From positions 1 through 64,000 of the forward strand of contig JAFRRJ010000048.1 of the NCBI GenBank assembly GCA_017428155.1: 64,000 nt of DNA, in the 5' to 3' direction. This document shows, in pieces, positions 9,378 through 17,980 of the stretch; the stretch's first letter is position 1; every line of letters begins with the position of its first letter. The stretch is from Clostridiales bacterium. GTDB lineage: Bacteria > Bacillota > Clostridia > Saccharofermentanales > Saccharofermentanaceae. The notes beneath the pieces are model-generated. The model did not search any database. It saw only the letters and a program-made list of their open reading frames with translations, and was not told where the DNA came from. The translations under genes were made by a program, and so were the position numbers.

Positions 9378-9941
9378 ATGAGAATTAGAATCTTAAGGAC
9401 TATCAGTGTTATTACAATGCTGTCTCTGCTTTGCATGATGCTTGCATCCTGCGGAGAGAAGCATAAGCCCGCTTATTTTCTGGAAGCCGGTGAGGATAAC
9501 GGTCTTGTGGCCGCATACCGTGCTTATTTTGAACTCGACGGCAATTCTGTCAAGGAAGTAAAAGAGGTCCGTTACGATCTTCTTATCACGGGCGCGGATT
9601 CCCTTTATAAGCAGATAAGCTTCAAGTCATACTATTTCAAGGCTTCTGCGAAGACAACCGGTCCCGCGGATTGGTCTTACACCGAGAGTCCCCACGATAA
9701 AGCCAAATATAACAAAGATACTCTTGTCGATTTCCTCAAGAAAATGGATGTCGGTTATACCGGTGATTTGCAGATCACTATCCTGGAGTTCGACAGCTAC
9801 ACACTGATCGAGGTACAGAATGTTTCCGGCAGTAATGTACTGGATACGACCGCAGCTATCTTCAATAACAAAAAGATGCTGGATACTCCGTCCGGCGACA
9901 CATTGAAATCAGTCTGGAAAGTCTATAAGCTCGAGAGATAA
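9378..9941 (+). CDS. Predicted lipoprotein, unknown function (187 aa)
   Basis: The N-terminus is a lipoprotein signal peptide with lipobox LASC (Cys about 25), so the mature protein should sit on the outer face of the membrane. The remaining 160 residues are a mix of strands and helices with no motif I recognise. A GGAGG site precedes the ATG. The 17-bp palindrome just upstream may control it with carbohydrate genes, but no partner is evident. GC-rich inverted repeats around 9969-10001 follow the stop without a T run. Confidence 0.75.
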   Translation: MRIRILRTISVITMLSLLCMMLASCGEKHKPAYFLEAGEDNGLVAAYRAYFELDGNSVKEVKEVRYDLLITGADSLYKQISFKSYYFKASAKTTGPADWSYTESPHDKAKYNKDTLVDFLKKMDVGYTGDLQITILEFDSYTLIEVQNVSGSNVLDTTAAIFNNKKMLDTPSGDTLKSVWKVYKLER

Positions 9942-9993
9942 ACTCCGGCCAAACGGTTAAAGGCATAAGGGAAGAGTGCGGGTGTCCGCCCGC

Positions 9994-10086
9994 TTATTCC
10001 CCGCCTGCGCTTATCCACTCACCTGTCACGGGATCTTTCATGAGCTCGAAAACCTCTTCTGCTTCGTCTTTCGAGATTCTTAACAT
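9994..10086 (-). CDS. Possible 30-aa peptide or gene remnant
   Basis: An ATG-initiated frame of 30 residues contains the protein-like stretch MKDPVTGEWIS. There is no Shine-Dalgarno sequence before it. It could be the degraded end of a longer gene. Reported only because codons and composition look more coding than random; expression is doubtful. Confidence 0.25.
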   Translation of the reverse strand: MLRISKDEAEEVFELMKDPVTGEWISAGGE

Positions 10087-10148
10087 ATAAAGTGTTTTTT
10101 TGCAGTGATAAAATAAGTACATATCGTTTGAGGGGAGGGCATATATTT

Positions 10149-11279
10149 ATGAAGAAGTTTTTATCTGTAGTCTTAAGTGCCGCAATACTGTTTACACTTG
10201 GCGGATGCGACTTTTCGAAGCGTTCAAAAGAACATGGTAAAGAAAGAAATAAAGTGGATTATGTTAAACAGGAAGCCGGCGGAGCAAGCCACGGCAAAGG
10301 TTCCGCTAAGGTCGGAATATCCATGCCGACCAAAGATCTTATGAGATGGAATTCTGACGGCGACGGATTGAAGCTTAAACTCGAAGCTTCAGGGATCGTT
10401 GTCGATCTTCAGTATGCGGCCAATGATGTATCAACACAGATCTCACAGATCGAGAATATGATCAACTCGGGCTGCAAGGTCCTTATCATTGCTGCGATAG
10501 AGTCTTCTTCCCTTGAATCTGTTCTTGAAATGGCTGAAGCAAAAAATGTAACTGTCATATCGTACGACCGGCTCATCATGGATTCCCCTTATGTGGACTA
10601 CTACGTTACTTTCGATGACTACATGGCAGGCACTATCCAGGGGGAATACATCGTAGAATCCTTGAATCTTGATAACTCCGCCGGATCTTTCAACATTGAG
10701 ATCACGGCAGGGGATCCTTCTGACAACAAGGCTGCTTTCTACTATTCGGGCGCCATGGACGTTCTTCATCCTTACATAAGTTCAGGCAAGCTGGTGGTCG
10801 TATCAGGTCAGGTGGATTTTGACGCCGTCGCAACACCGATGTGGGCTACAGATACTGCCCAGGCCAGAGCAGAAAATATAATAGCTGCCTTCTATTCCAA
10901 CGGAACACACATCGATGCATGGCTTTGTTCCAACGATTCCACTGCATTAGGTGTTATCAACGCATTGTCATACATGTACCCGGGCCGCTATCCGGTCATC
11001 ACGGGTCATGACTGCGATCTTGCAAATGTCAAATGCATCCTTAACGGACAACAGTCTATGTCAGTATTTAAAGATACGAGGACACTTGTTTCCCAGACCG
11101 TTGAGATGACATTACAGATCCTCAACGGTAATTCTGTTGATGTAAATGACAACGCGTCATACTATAACGGCAGGACAACGGTCCCTTCTTACCTCTGCTC
11201 TCCCGTTTTCGCGGATTCTTACAATTATAAGGAGATTCTCATTGACAGCGGATACTATACTAGTGATCAATTACATTAA
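10149..11279 (+). CDS. Sugar-binding lipoprotein, XylF/ChvE-like (376 aa)
   Basis: Periplasmic-binding-protein type 1 fold, anchored as a lipoprotein (lipobox LGGC). The sequence shows the family course: KVGISMPT strand, NDVSTQISQIENMINSGCK, VISYDRLI, then GDPSDNKAAF and the C-terminal DCDL...SVFKDTRTL region, as in xylose-binding XylF and ChvE-type proteins. The start is the ATG at 10149 after GGGGAGGG. It should capture a monosaccharide outside the cell. No ABC ATPase or permease gene lies beside it, so it must work with a distant transporter or as a chemosensory or two-component input. The next gene starts 18 bases downstream. Confidence 0.85.
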   Translation: MKKFLSVVLSAAILFTLGGCDFSKRSKEHGKERNKVDYVKQEAGGASHGKGSAKVGISMPTKDLMRWNSDGDGLKLKLEASGIVVDLQYAANDVSTQISQIENMINSGCKVLIIAAIESSSLESVLEMAEAKNVTVISYDRLIMDSPYVDYYVTFDDYMAGTIQGEYIVESLNLDNSAGSFNIEITAGDPSDNKAAFYYSGAMDVLHPYISSGKLVVVSGQVDFDAVATPMWATDTAQARAENIIAAFYSNGTHIDAWLCSNDSTALGVINALSYMYPGRYPVITGHDCDLANVKCILNGQQSMSVFKDTRTLVSQTVEMTLQILNGNSVDVNDNASYYNGRTTVPSYLCSPVFADSYNYKEILIDSGYYTSDQLH

Positions 11280-11297
11280 CATTAAGAGGTTAGTTTA

Positions 11298-11909
11298 ATG
11301 AAGAAATTAGTATCAGTACTTTTAAGCGCATCCATGATCCTCACGCTTGCGTCCTGCGGCAATGCCAATAACACCAAAAGGACAAGAGACCGTGATGAAG
11401 ATAAACCGACTGCTGCCGCATCCAAGATCGAGAAGAGTGAAGAAGATACAAGCCTTGAGACAGGTTCAGTGCCCGGCTCGTTCTCTCCTGACTTCACATT
11501 CTCGACCACAGACAGAAACGGCCAGCTCTATAGTGAGCAGATCTTCTCTAACAGCCAGCTTACAATGGTGAATTTCTGGGAGCCCTGGTGCGGTCCCTGC
11601 GTAAACGAGATGCCTGATATAGAGAAGCTTTACGAGAACTATAAGGACAAGGGTCTTCAGGTTATCGGTGTTTATTCCGAGACCTCTATGGAAAGTGATG
11701 TCACAGAGATCCTGAAGGACAGAAATATCCGTTATCTTATCCTCAATTACACTGTTGAATTCGATCAGTTCCAGACAGGTTATGTACCCACAACTATCTT
11801 TGTCGACCAGAACGGTCACGTTCTGACACTGCCTGACGGAGAACAGAGCGCGATCGGTTCCAAGAGTTACGATGAATGGGCGTCCACCGTTGAATTCTTT
11901 CTGAAATGA
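11298..11909 (+). CDS. TlpA/ResA-like thioredoxin lipoprotein (203 aa)
   Basis: Extracytoplasmic thiol-disulfide protein. Lipobox LASC gives Cys20 as the anchor, a charged linker follows to about 55, and the thioredoxin fold carries WCGPC with Cys98 and Cys101. The cis-proline region reads GYVPTTIF. It likely reduces or isomerises disulfides outside the membrane. It is the first gene of a redox cassette with a CxxC peptide (11916) and a polyferredoxin (12037), which could feed electrons to it across the membrane. That electron route is inference from context. Confidence 0.9.
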   Translation: MKKLVSVLLSASMILTLASCGNANNTKRTRDRDEDKPTAAASKIEKSEEDTSLETGSVPGSFSPDFTFSTTDRNGQLYSEQIFSNSQLTMVNFWEPWCGPCVNEMPDIEKLYENYKDKGLQVIGVYSETSMESDVTEILKDRNIRYLILNYTVEFDQFQTGYVPTTIFVDQNGHVLTLPDGEQSAIGSKSYDEWASTVEFFLK

Positions 11910-11915
11910 TCTTCA

Positions 11916-12053
11916 ATGCGTAAAAAAATAGTCACGATATCACTTATAGCTTTAGGCGTTATCCTCATAATCACGGGGATAGCGCTTAACCAGCCCGCGC
12001 AAGTCCTGTCCAAGGCTTCAAGGATCTGTATGGAGTGTGTCGGAATTGGCTAA
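11916..12053 (+). CDS. CD1871A-type CxxC membrane peptide (45 aa)
   Basis: A 45-residue peptide with one membrane helix (about residues 5-25) and a C-terminal ICMECVGIG motif, the hallmark of the CD1871A family of CxxC peptides in Clostridia. It starts six bases after the TlpA stop and its last 17 bases overlap the GTG start of the ferredoxin gene, so the three genes should be co-translated. The CxxC pair probably relays reducing equivalents between the polyferredoxin and the extracellular thioredoxin. This role is inferred from gene order. Confidence 0.88.
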   Translation: MRKKIVTISLIALGVILIITGIALNQPAQVLSKASRICMECVGIG

Positions 12054-12879
12054 GAAGTGGGTAAGACACGGCATACAGGCGGCAGCAACGCTCCTTCAGA
12101 ACGCGAACTTCAAGGGATTCATTGAAGGCCGTATCTATCAGGGACCGTCAAAATCCGTCTGCGTACCCGGTCTTAACTGTTATTCGTGCCCCGGCGCGGT
12201 AGGCGCATGCCCCATAGGTTCGCTGCAGAATTTCCTGAGCGGACTTAAGTTCAAGCTTCCTTACTATGTCGTCGGCATCCTTATATTCGCGGGTGCCCTT
12301 TTAGGCCGTGCCGTGTGCGGATTTTTATGCCCGTTCGGCTTTTTACAGGATCTTTTATACAAGATCCCCTTCTTCAAGAAAAACGACTTCAAGCTCGATA
12401 AGTATCTGCGTTATTTCAAGTATATTGTGCTCTTTCTGTTCGTCCTCATGCTGCCGTTCTGCTTTAAGCTTACGCCGTTCTTCTGCAAATATATCTGCCC
12501 TTCGGGTACCATCGCCGGTATATGGCTTGCCGCTGCGGACAAACAGGTCGCAGCCCAGCTCGGAAATCTGTTCAGCTTAAAGCTCGTCATCCTGGGACTT
12601 ATCCTCGTCGCAAGCCTCATCGTTTACAGGCCTTTCTGCAAATACATATGCCCTCTTGGAGCAGTCTACGGATTCTTTAACAGGATTTCTTTATACCGCA
12701 TGCACATAGACAGCAGTAAATGCGTTAACTGCAAAGCCTGTGCAAAAGCCTGCAAAATGAATATAGATCCTTCCGTCAAGCCGAACAGTTGTGAGTGCAT
12801 CCGCTGCGGGGACTGCGTAAATGCGTGCCCTCACAAGGCTTTGAAGATATCCGTCAGAGATCCCCGATCCATGTCATAA
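12037..12879 (+). CDS. NapH-like membrane polyferredoxin (280 aa)
   Basis: Membrane iron-sulfur protein with several helices. It has two cytoplasmic CxxxCP motifs (CKYICPSG and CKYICPLG) and an upstream CGFLCPFG, as in NapH/CcoG/RnfB-related electron carriers. The C-terminus holds two [4Fe-4S] ferredoxin motifs (CVNCKACAKACK and CIRCGDCVNACP). It starts with GTG inside the preceding peptide gene. It likely moves electrons from cytoplasmic donors to the CxxC peptide and the TlpA-like lipoprotein. Its 3' end overlaps the convergent hydrolase gene by 26 bases. Confidence 0.9.
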   Translation: MSELAKKWVRHGIQAAATLLQNANFKGFIEGRIYQGPSKSVCVPGLNCYSCPGAVGACPIGSLQNFLSGLKFKLPYYVVGILIFAGALLGRAVCGFLCPFGFLQDLLYKIPFFKKNDFKLDKYLRYFKYIVLFLFVLMLPFCFKLTPFFCKYICPSGTIAGIWLAAADKQVAAQLGNLFSLKLVILGLILVASLIVYRPFCKYICPLGAVYGFFNRISLYRMHIDSSKCVNCKACAKACKMNIDPSVKPNSCECIRCGDCVNACPHKALKISVRDPRSMS

Positions 12880-13690
12880 ACTTATCCAGAGTCTTACTCT
12901 CTTCACGGCTTAAGAGAAAACACCCGGCAGTATACCACGAGTGCGTATTCTTCTTATCTTCGACCTCATATATCTCGCATCTGTTGCCGACCGTCTTCGC
13001 CTTATCCGCAAACTCTTCGGCGCATTCGAACTCAATAAGCCCGTCATGTCTGCTCTGTATAAGGAGCATCGGGATATGGTTCTTAGACATGAGCGACCAC
13101 GGCTCCGCATTCCTTCTGTCATACCCCTTCGCGAAAAGCATTCCCGTAAGCAACTTTAATGTCAGAGACTGGCTTTCCCTGAAGCTGTACGGTCCTCCGA
13201 ACCCCGCAAATCCGATAACTTGAGACACGTCCACCTGATACTCTCTTTGAACAACTTTTGAATAGCACATTATGGACGTAAGGTGCGCGCCTGCAGAAGG
13301 CCCGGCGACAATTATCCCGGACGTGACGATGCCTTTTTCTTTCAGGAAATTAACCGCTGACTTATAGCCCCTGCAAACATCTTCTATCTGTACCGGATAC
13401 TTATTCTTCGGAGACAGACGGTAACCTATGGAAACACATCTGTATCCGGACTTCGCAAAGTACTGTCCGACGTAATCAAAGAATTTAGGATTGCCTGCAT
13501 TCCATCCTCCGCCATGGACCCAGAAGATTATCTTGTCACTTACTGTCTCCTTCGGCTCATAGTACAGAAGATACTGCTCCTTATCCCCGCCGAAAGAGAC
13601 ATACTCCGGAGTGACCTCCTTTTTGGTCTTGAACAGGAGCCTGTAGTAGATGCCGTAATAGCTTAGGTTTTCTCTGATATAGTCGATCAT
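12854..13690 (-). CDS. Alpha/beta hydrolase, HSL-type esterase (278 aa)
   Basis: Cytoplasmic serine esterase of the hormone-sensitive-lipase group. It has the oxyanion-hole HGGGW (59-63), the nucleophile elbow GPSAGAH (Ser132), HDG (probable acid) and a late His in NTHSW. The ATG at 13690 follows GAGG nine bases upstream; the frame extends 40 codons further, into the preceding gene, without homology. It lies 13 bases after the DinB-like gene and is probably co-transcribed with it. Natural substrate unknown. Confidence 0.85.
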   Translation of the reverse strand: MIDYIRENLSYYGIYYRLLFKTKKEVTPEYVSFGGDKEQYLLYYEPKETVSDKIIFWVHGGGWNAGNPKFFDYVGQYFAKSGYRCVSIGYRLSPKNKYPVQIEDVCRGYKSAVNFLKEKGIVTSGIIVAGPSAGAHLTSIMCYSKVVQREYQVDVSQVIGFAGFGGPYSFRESQSLTLKLLTGMLFAKGYDRRNAEPWSLMSKNHIPMLLIQSRHDGLIEFECAEEFADKAKTVGNRCEIYEVEDKKNTHSWYTAGCFLLSREESKTLDKFMTWIGDL

Positions 13691-13703
13691 TTGAAAGAAC
13701 TCC

Positions 13704-14228
13704 TCAGATCTTTGTCTGACCTTTTCTGTAGCGCCCGAAAAACACTCCGTCATCGACAAACTTTTCCGCATCAGATACCCACATCGGGAATTTTCCGGTG
13801 TTGACTGCAACCTGGCCGTTTAGCATTCCCGTATGGAAAGACAGGTGTCTATACTGGCGGAGCACCAGCTCCATTCTCGTGAACCTGCAGTTATCGGGGC
13901 ACTCATAGAGCATTGAATCGTCAAGTGTGTCCAGGTATTCCAGAGTCTTCTTTTCGATGGAATCAAGATACTCCAAAAGCTGCTCATCCGTGAGCACGAC
14001 TGATGCAGGATTCTCGGGGTTGTCCAGCCCTTCAACGTGGAAGGAAGGCTCCTCGTAGACGCCCGGGTTTATGAACCATTTATCGGCGGAGTGGAGCGCG
14101 TGATAGACCCATCTCCAGCAGGGCGCACCGCAGCAGAGGGCGTCCCTGTCGTAAGCTTTTATCGATGTCCTGATATTCATAAAATTCGGGACAACTGTCT
14201 GCTTTATTATCTTGACCAGTTCATTCAT
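13704..14228 (-). CDS. DinB-superfamily protein (174 aa)
   Basis: Four-helix-bundle protein with the spaced His pattern of DinB/YfiT enzymes: His in WVYHALHSAD near residue 45 and the RQYRHLSFHTG motif near residue 135. Those His residues normally bind a divalent metal. Many members are thiol-dependent transferases (bacillithiol or mycothiol), but this one's reaction is unknown. A GGAGG site precedes the ATG. It is followed closely by an esterase gene. Confidence 0.75.
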   Translation of the reverse strand: MNELVKIIKQTVVPNFMNIRTSIKAYDRDALCCGAPCWRWVYHALHSADKWFINPGVYEEPSFHVEGLDNPENPASVVLTDEQLLEYLDSIEKKTLEYLDTLDDSMLYECPDNCRFTRMELVLRQYRHLSFHTGMLNGQVAVNTGKFPMWVSDAEKFVDDGVFFGRYRKGQTKI

Positions 14229-14275
14229 TTTCTATCCTCCGTATGATGCTCACAGGCAGTGTTACGGAGACAAGA

Positions 14276-15079
14276 TCACGAACCCGTAAAGTCGTATTTC
14301 CGAACACCGAGCATCCAGAACTTATAGCTCAGGTAGAAGAACAGTATACCAAAAAGCGGCGAGATCCAGGAAAGCAGAGGCACATTGTCAGGCGTAAGGA
14401 TCACAAGACTCGGGTAATACGCGATGAATGCGATCGGGATAATGAACGTGAAGATCACGCTGAAGATCCCCTGAAATATGCTTGCCGGATACTTGGCGAA
14501 GTCCTTAAAGCGGAACATGATGACCATTACGTATCCTGAACCTTTGAGCCAGAAGCATGTTGCCGCGGCAAAGTTCATGAGTGCGATCATGAAGAGCGAT
14601 GCGGTAAGAAGAAATACGATGAGCTTTGCAATGACCAAAGGTGTCAGGGGGATACCGATCTTTATCCATGCATAGACGATGGTTCCGATGCCGAACGCCA
14701 GCTGTCCCAGACCTTTTACATCAAAGACCTCCGATATGAAGTAGAAGAACACGTTAATCGGTCTGAAGCAGTACTTGATAAAGTCGCCGCTGTATACCTG
14801 GAATCTCAGGTTCCAGTTGTTGTCGAAGAAGCACTGAACCGGTGTCAGCGCGACGAGCGAGAAGCCGTACAGGAACAGCATGTGATGGTAGTCCCAGCCG
14901 TTTATCGTCGGGAAGTTGTGGAACAGGATCATGAAGGTCACAAAGCCTGCAAGATTGGTCATTATCATGCCGATCGTCGAGATGATAAAATCGGCACGGT
15001 AACTCATCTTGCTCTTAAGGTCCTGTATCAGTATCTTACGGTAGATACCTGCATAGAATCCAAGTCCTCTTTTGCGCAT
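14276..15079 (-). CDS. ABC-2 type permease subunit (267 aa)
   Basis: Six-helix membrane protein of the COG3694-type permease group, last gene of a three-gene ABC transporter. Helices are evident (FIISTIGMIMTNLAGFVTFM, FMIALMNFAAATCF, FSVIFTFIIPIAFIAYY and others). It follows its partner permease after one base. The cassette layout, ATPase plus two permeases and no binding protein, indicates an exporter or a small-molecule efflux pump. Substrate unknown. Confidence 0.88.
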   Translation of the reverse strand: MRKRGLGFYAGIYRKILIQDLKSKMSYRADFIISTIGMIMTNLAGFVTFMILFHNFPTINGWDYHHMLFLYGFSLVALTPVQCFFDNNWNLRFQVYSGDFIKYCFRPINVFFYFISEVFDVKGLGQLAFGIGTIVYAWIKIGIPLTPLVIAKLIVFLLTASLFMIALMNFAAATCFWLKGSGYVMVIMFRFKDFAKYPASIFQGIFSVIFTFIIPIAFIAYYPSLVILTPDNVPLLSWISPLFGILFFYLSYKFWMLGVRKYDFTGS

Positions 15080-15080
15080 A

Positions 15081-15890
15081 TCAACCTCCGTTCACGGTGA
15101 CTTTCTTCACCGCACAGTTCCAGAAAATATTGCCTGCTATAGTGAGCACAGCAAGCCATATCAGCTGCAGTCCGAACAGGCTCACAAGACCCTGCCAGGT
15201 ATCTGATCCGCTCTTGCCAAGAAGCATCGACAACGGTATATCATATACCGCTCTGAACGGCAGATACTGAACGATCATCCTCGCCTTTTCAGGGAAGAAC
15301 GCCAGAGGGATAGATGCACCTGACAGCAGGAGCACGATCGTCTCTTTTACGATGTTGATGCCCCATGTCGATTCGGTGAATAAACATATGGGAGCAACCA
15401 TCATCTCGATGTTGTAATTGATTACCAGTGCGAGCACGGTCGCTATGATAAACCACAGAAGATTGAGGCCCAGATTGATCGCACCTTTTGTGACTATCAT
15501 TACAATGATAAATGTCGGTATGAATGTCAAAACGAACTGGACAACGTGATTTCCGGTGTAACTCCAGAAAGTATATTTCCTGAAGCGCATCGGCTTTAGA
15601 AGGTCGAGCGCGATCTTGCCCGACTGGATGGATCTGCTCATATCCCAAACGACGAAATTCTCAAGGAAGTTGAAAAGCGCCGTTGCAAGGATCAGATAGA
15701 TCATTGTATCGGAGAAGGTCATGCCGTTCACGACATCGGTTCCTGATGACGCATAGATGGCCTTCCAGAGATAATAAACGAGCACGAGATAGATCAGGTT
15801 CGCAAAGAGCGTAACAAAGGTTCCGAGCCTGAACTGAAGAGAACTCATTATCCCTACTCTTGTTAATGAGAGCAGTCTTTTCAGATTCAT
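15081..15890 (-). CDS. ABC-2 type permease subunit (269 aa)
   Basis: Six-helix permease of the COG4587-type group, which occurs almost always with a COG4586 ATPase and a COG3694 permease as seen here. The start codon overlaps the end of the ATPase gene by four bases (ATGA), a sign of coupled translation. It should form a heterodimeric channel with the 14276-15079 product. Confidence 0.88.
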   Translation of the reverse strand: MNLKRLLSLTRVGIMSSLQFRLGTFVTLFANLIYLVLVYYLWKAIYASSGTDVVNGMTFSDTMIYLILATALFNFLENFVVWDMSRSIQSGKIALDLLKPMRFRKYTFWSYTGNHVVQFVLTFIPTFIIVMIVTKGAINLGLNLLWFIIATVLALVINYNIEMMVAPICLFTESTWGINIVKETIVLLLSGASIPLAFFPEKARMIVQYLPFRAVYDIPLSMLLGKSGSDTWQGLVSLFGLQLIWLAVLTIAGNIFWNCAVKKVTVNGG

Positions 15891-16840
15891 TTTGAGCTCC
15901 CTTCATATATCTTCTTGATGACATCCTCAGTTGATATCTCAAGGATCTTAACGTCTTTTATCTTCGTCTCCTTCTGCCTTGCCATGATGACATCCATAAC
16001 GTCCGTTGTCTTCTCATCTATCAGCATCTCTTCCCACGTATCGTCGGCAAGCTTAAGCTTTAAGGTGCGGTACGAACCGAAGTAGTTTTTCAGATGATCG
16101 ATATCATTGTCATAGATCTTCATACCCTTATCGATGATGACGATCCTCCTGCACAGCGCGTCAACGTCACCCATGTCATGTGTGGTAAGGATTACGGTCG
16201 TATTCTTCTCTTTATTAAGACCCAGAATGAGCTCTCTTATCTTCGCCTTCATTGACACATCCAGACCTATCGTGGGCTCATCAAGGAACACTACCGGAGG
16301 GTTATGAATGAACGCCGCAAGTATATCGCTTAACGTCCTCTGACCAAGAGACATCTGTCTTACGGGTTTATGAAGGATAGACTCGAGATCAACGAGTGAA
16401 CGGTAGAGTTCTATCATACCCTCATAATCTTTTTGAGGAACCATATAAATATCTCTTAATAGCTTGAAGGATTCGACCAGCGGGAGCGCCCACCACAGCT
16501 GGCTCCTCTGCCCGAAAACAACTCCGATGTTCTCGCAGTTCTCCGTCCTGTTCTTGTAAGGCACTTTGCCGTTAACGAGTATCTCTCCTGATGTCGGCTC
16601 AAGAACGCCCGTCATCATCTTGATAGTTGTCGATTTGCCGGCACCGTTAGGTCCCAGATATCCTATGATCTCTCCCCTGTTTACGGTCATGGACACGTCT
16701 TTTACTGCCGATACCGTTTTATAATCTCTCGAAAACAGGTCTCTTATGCTGCCCTTAAGTCCTTCGTGGCGGTTTAACACCTTGAAGTCCTTGCAGACAT
16801 TCTTCATCACTACCGCTTCATTGCCCGTAAGTCCGTTCAT
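15887..16840 (-). CDS. ABC transporter ATP-binding protein, COG4586 type (317 aa)
   Basis: Drives the two ABC-2 permeases downstream. Walker A is GPNGAGKST, the signature is MSLGQR (Q in place of the usual second G, as in this family), Walker B is VVFLDEP and the H-loop TTHDM. A C-terminal extension of about 80 residues follows the nucleotide-binding domain. The extended N-terminus with a conserved SIRDLF stretch is typical of COG4586. First gene of the operon; divergent from an AraC-type regulator at 16988 that may control it. Confidence 0.92.
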   Translation of the reverse strand: MNGLTGNEAVVMKNVCKDFKVLNRHEGLKGSIRDLFSRDYKTVSAVKDVSMTVNRGEIIGYLGPNGAGKSTTIKMMTGVLEPTSGEILVNGKVPYKNRTENCENIGVVFGQRSQLWWALPLVESFKLLRDIYMVPQKDYEGMIELYRSLVDLESILHKPVRQMSLGQRTLSDILAAFIHNPPVVFLDEPTIGLDVSMKAKIRELILGLNKEKNTTVILTTHDMGDVDALCRRIVIIDKGMKIYDNDIDHLKNYFGSYRTLKLKLADDTWEEMLIDEKTTDVMDVIMARQKETKIKDVKILEISTEDVIKKIYEGSSK

Positions 16841-16987
16841 AACGATTTTCCTCTTTCATTTTTGTTTGATTGCAAGTATATTGTAGATGTTAGAGCTAAT
16901 ATACATGATTTATGCGTCGTTTTTATAACTATATTACACAACGCTGGAAGATAGTTATGGTTTTCGAGGTAATGGAGGAAAATAGTT

Positions 16988-17872
16988 ATGAAGCCTGAAG
17001 CAATGGGGCTTATCATAAAAAGAGAAGACGGCTCAGAAGTAGTAAACTACGATGATCCGAACTTTCCTTCCTATATCTACGACGGCTGGATAGAGCCCAA
17101 GGCAACCTGGGAAGGCGTGCCTCACTTCCATGAGGACATAGAGATCATGACTATAAAAGAAGGTCAGTTATCTTATTTTGTTAACGGTAAAAATTTTGTT
17201 CTGAAAAAAGGCAATACGATCGTGATCAACTCCAACCAGATCCACTACAACATGTGTATCAACGGCGGCACTGCAAAATACGTTATTGCAGTAATTCATC
17301 CGGGAATACTCTGCAATTCCTTCGCAGTTGAGATGCAGGCAATACGTCCTATAATCGATAATCCTGATCTGCCCTATCTGAGATTTAGGAATTTAAGCGA
17401 ACATACTGAAGAGATAAGAAATCTTGTGCTGGGTCTCCCTGCAATAAGGCACGATCCGTTCGCAATAACAAAACAGTTCTATCAGATATGGGACATAATA
17501 TGCAAACAGGCTGAGACCTTAGGCAAGACCGGAGAGACTATCTCAGATCCCGGAATGAAGTCTTTCAAGTCAATGATGCATTTCATTTCCAATTCCTACC
17601 AGCAAAAGATCACTTTGGATGATATCGCTTCAAGCGGCAATATAAGCAAATCTTTGTGCAACACTTTATTCCATAAATATGTCGGCGAATCCCCGATCAA
17701 TTACCTGATGCATCTCCGCGCCCGTAAAGTCGCAGAGCTCTTAAGGTCCGGCAATATGTCCATGACAGAGATCGCCGCTCTGACAGGGTTCGGCGGCGTA
17801 AGTTATATGTCTGAGACTTTCAGAAAGTTTTTCGGGAAGTCGCCGAGAGATTACAGGAAGAACTGGGATTGA
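16988..17872 (+). CDS. AraC-family regulator with cupin sensor (294 aa)
   Basis: Residues about 30-110 form a cupin sugar-type sensor (HFHEDIEIMTIKEGQLSYFVNG). Residues about 195-294 are a double HTH (ITLDDIAS...SKSLCNTLFHK, then MTEIAALTGFGGVSYMSETFRKFFGKSP). A GGAGG site precedes the ATG. It is divergent from the ABC-2 transporter operon, its likely target, although a distant carbohydrate locus is possible. Confidence 0.88.
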   Translation: MKPEAMGLIIKREDGSEVVNYDDPNFPSYIYDGWIEPKATWEGVPHFHEDIEIMTIKEGQLSYFVNGKNFVLKKGNTIVINSNQIHYNMCINGGTAKYVIAVIHPGILCNSFAVEMQAIRPIIDNPDLPYLRFRNLSEHTEEIRNLVLGLPAIRHDPFAITKQFYQIWDIICKQAETLGKTGETISDPGMKSFKSMMHFISNSYQQKITLDDIASSGNISKSLCNTLFHKYVGESPINYLMHLRARKVAELLRSGNMSMTEIAALTGFGGVSYMSETFRKFFGKSPRDYRKNWD

Positions 17873-17923
17873 TCGGTTCCGGTTTATTCACGGCCTTACT
17901 CTTCCGCACCGTAAAACAATATT

Positions 17924-17959
17924 AAAGGGCCGCCTCCCGTGCAGCGAAGACAGCCCTTT
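17924..17959 (-). terminator. Probable terminator after pilT
   Basis: AAAGGGC (17924-17930) pairs with GCCCTTT (17953-17959) with further inner pairing. On the minus strand the stem ends in CCCTTT and an AT-rich tail. It lies 21 bases past the pilT stop. Confidence 0.6.
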
Positions 17960-17980
17960 GCAGTACTGAGTATTTTCTTA

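Noticed and set aside
9969..10001. GC-rich hairpin as a terminator
   Set aside because: Stem is imperfect and lacks a T run on either strand.
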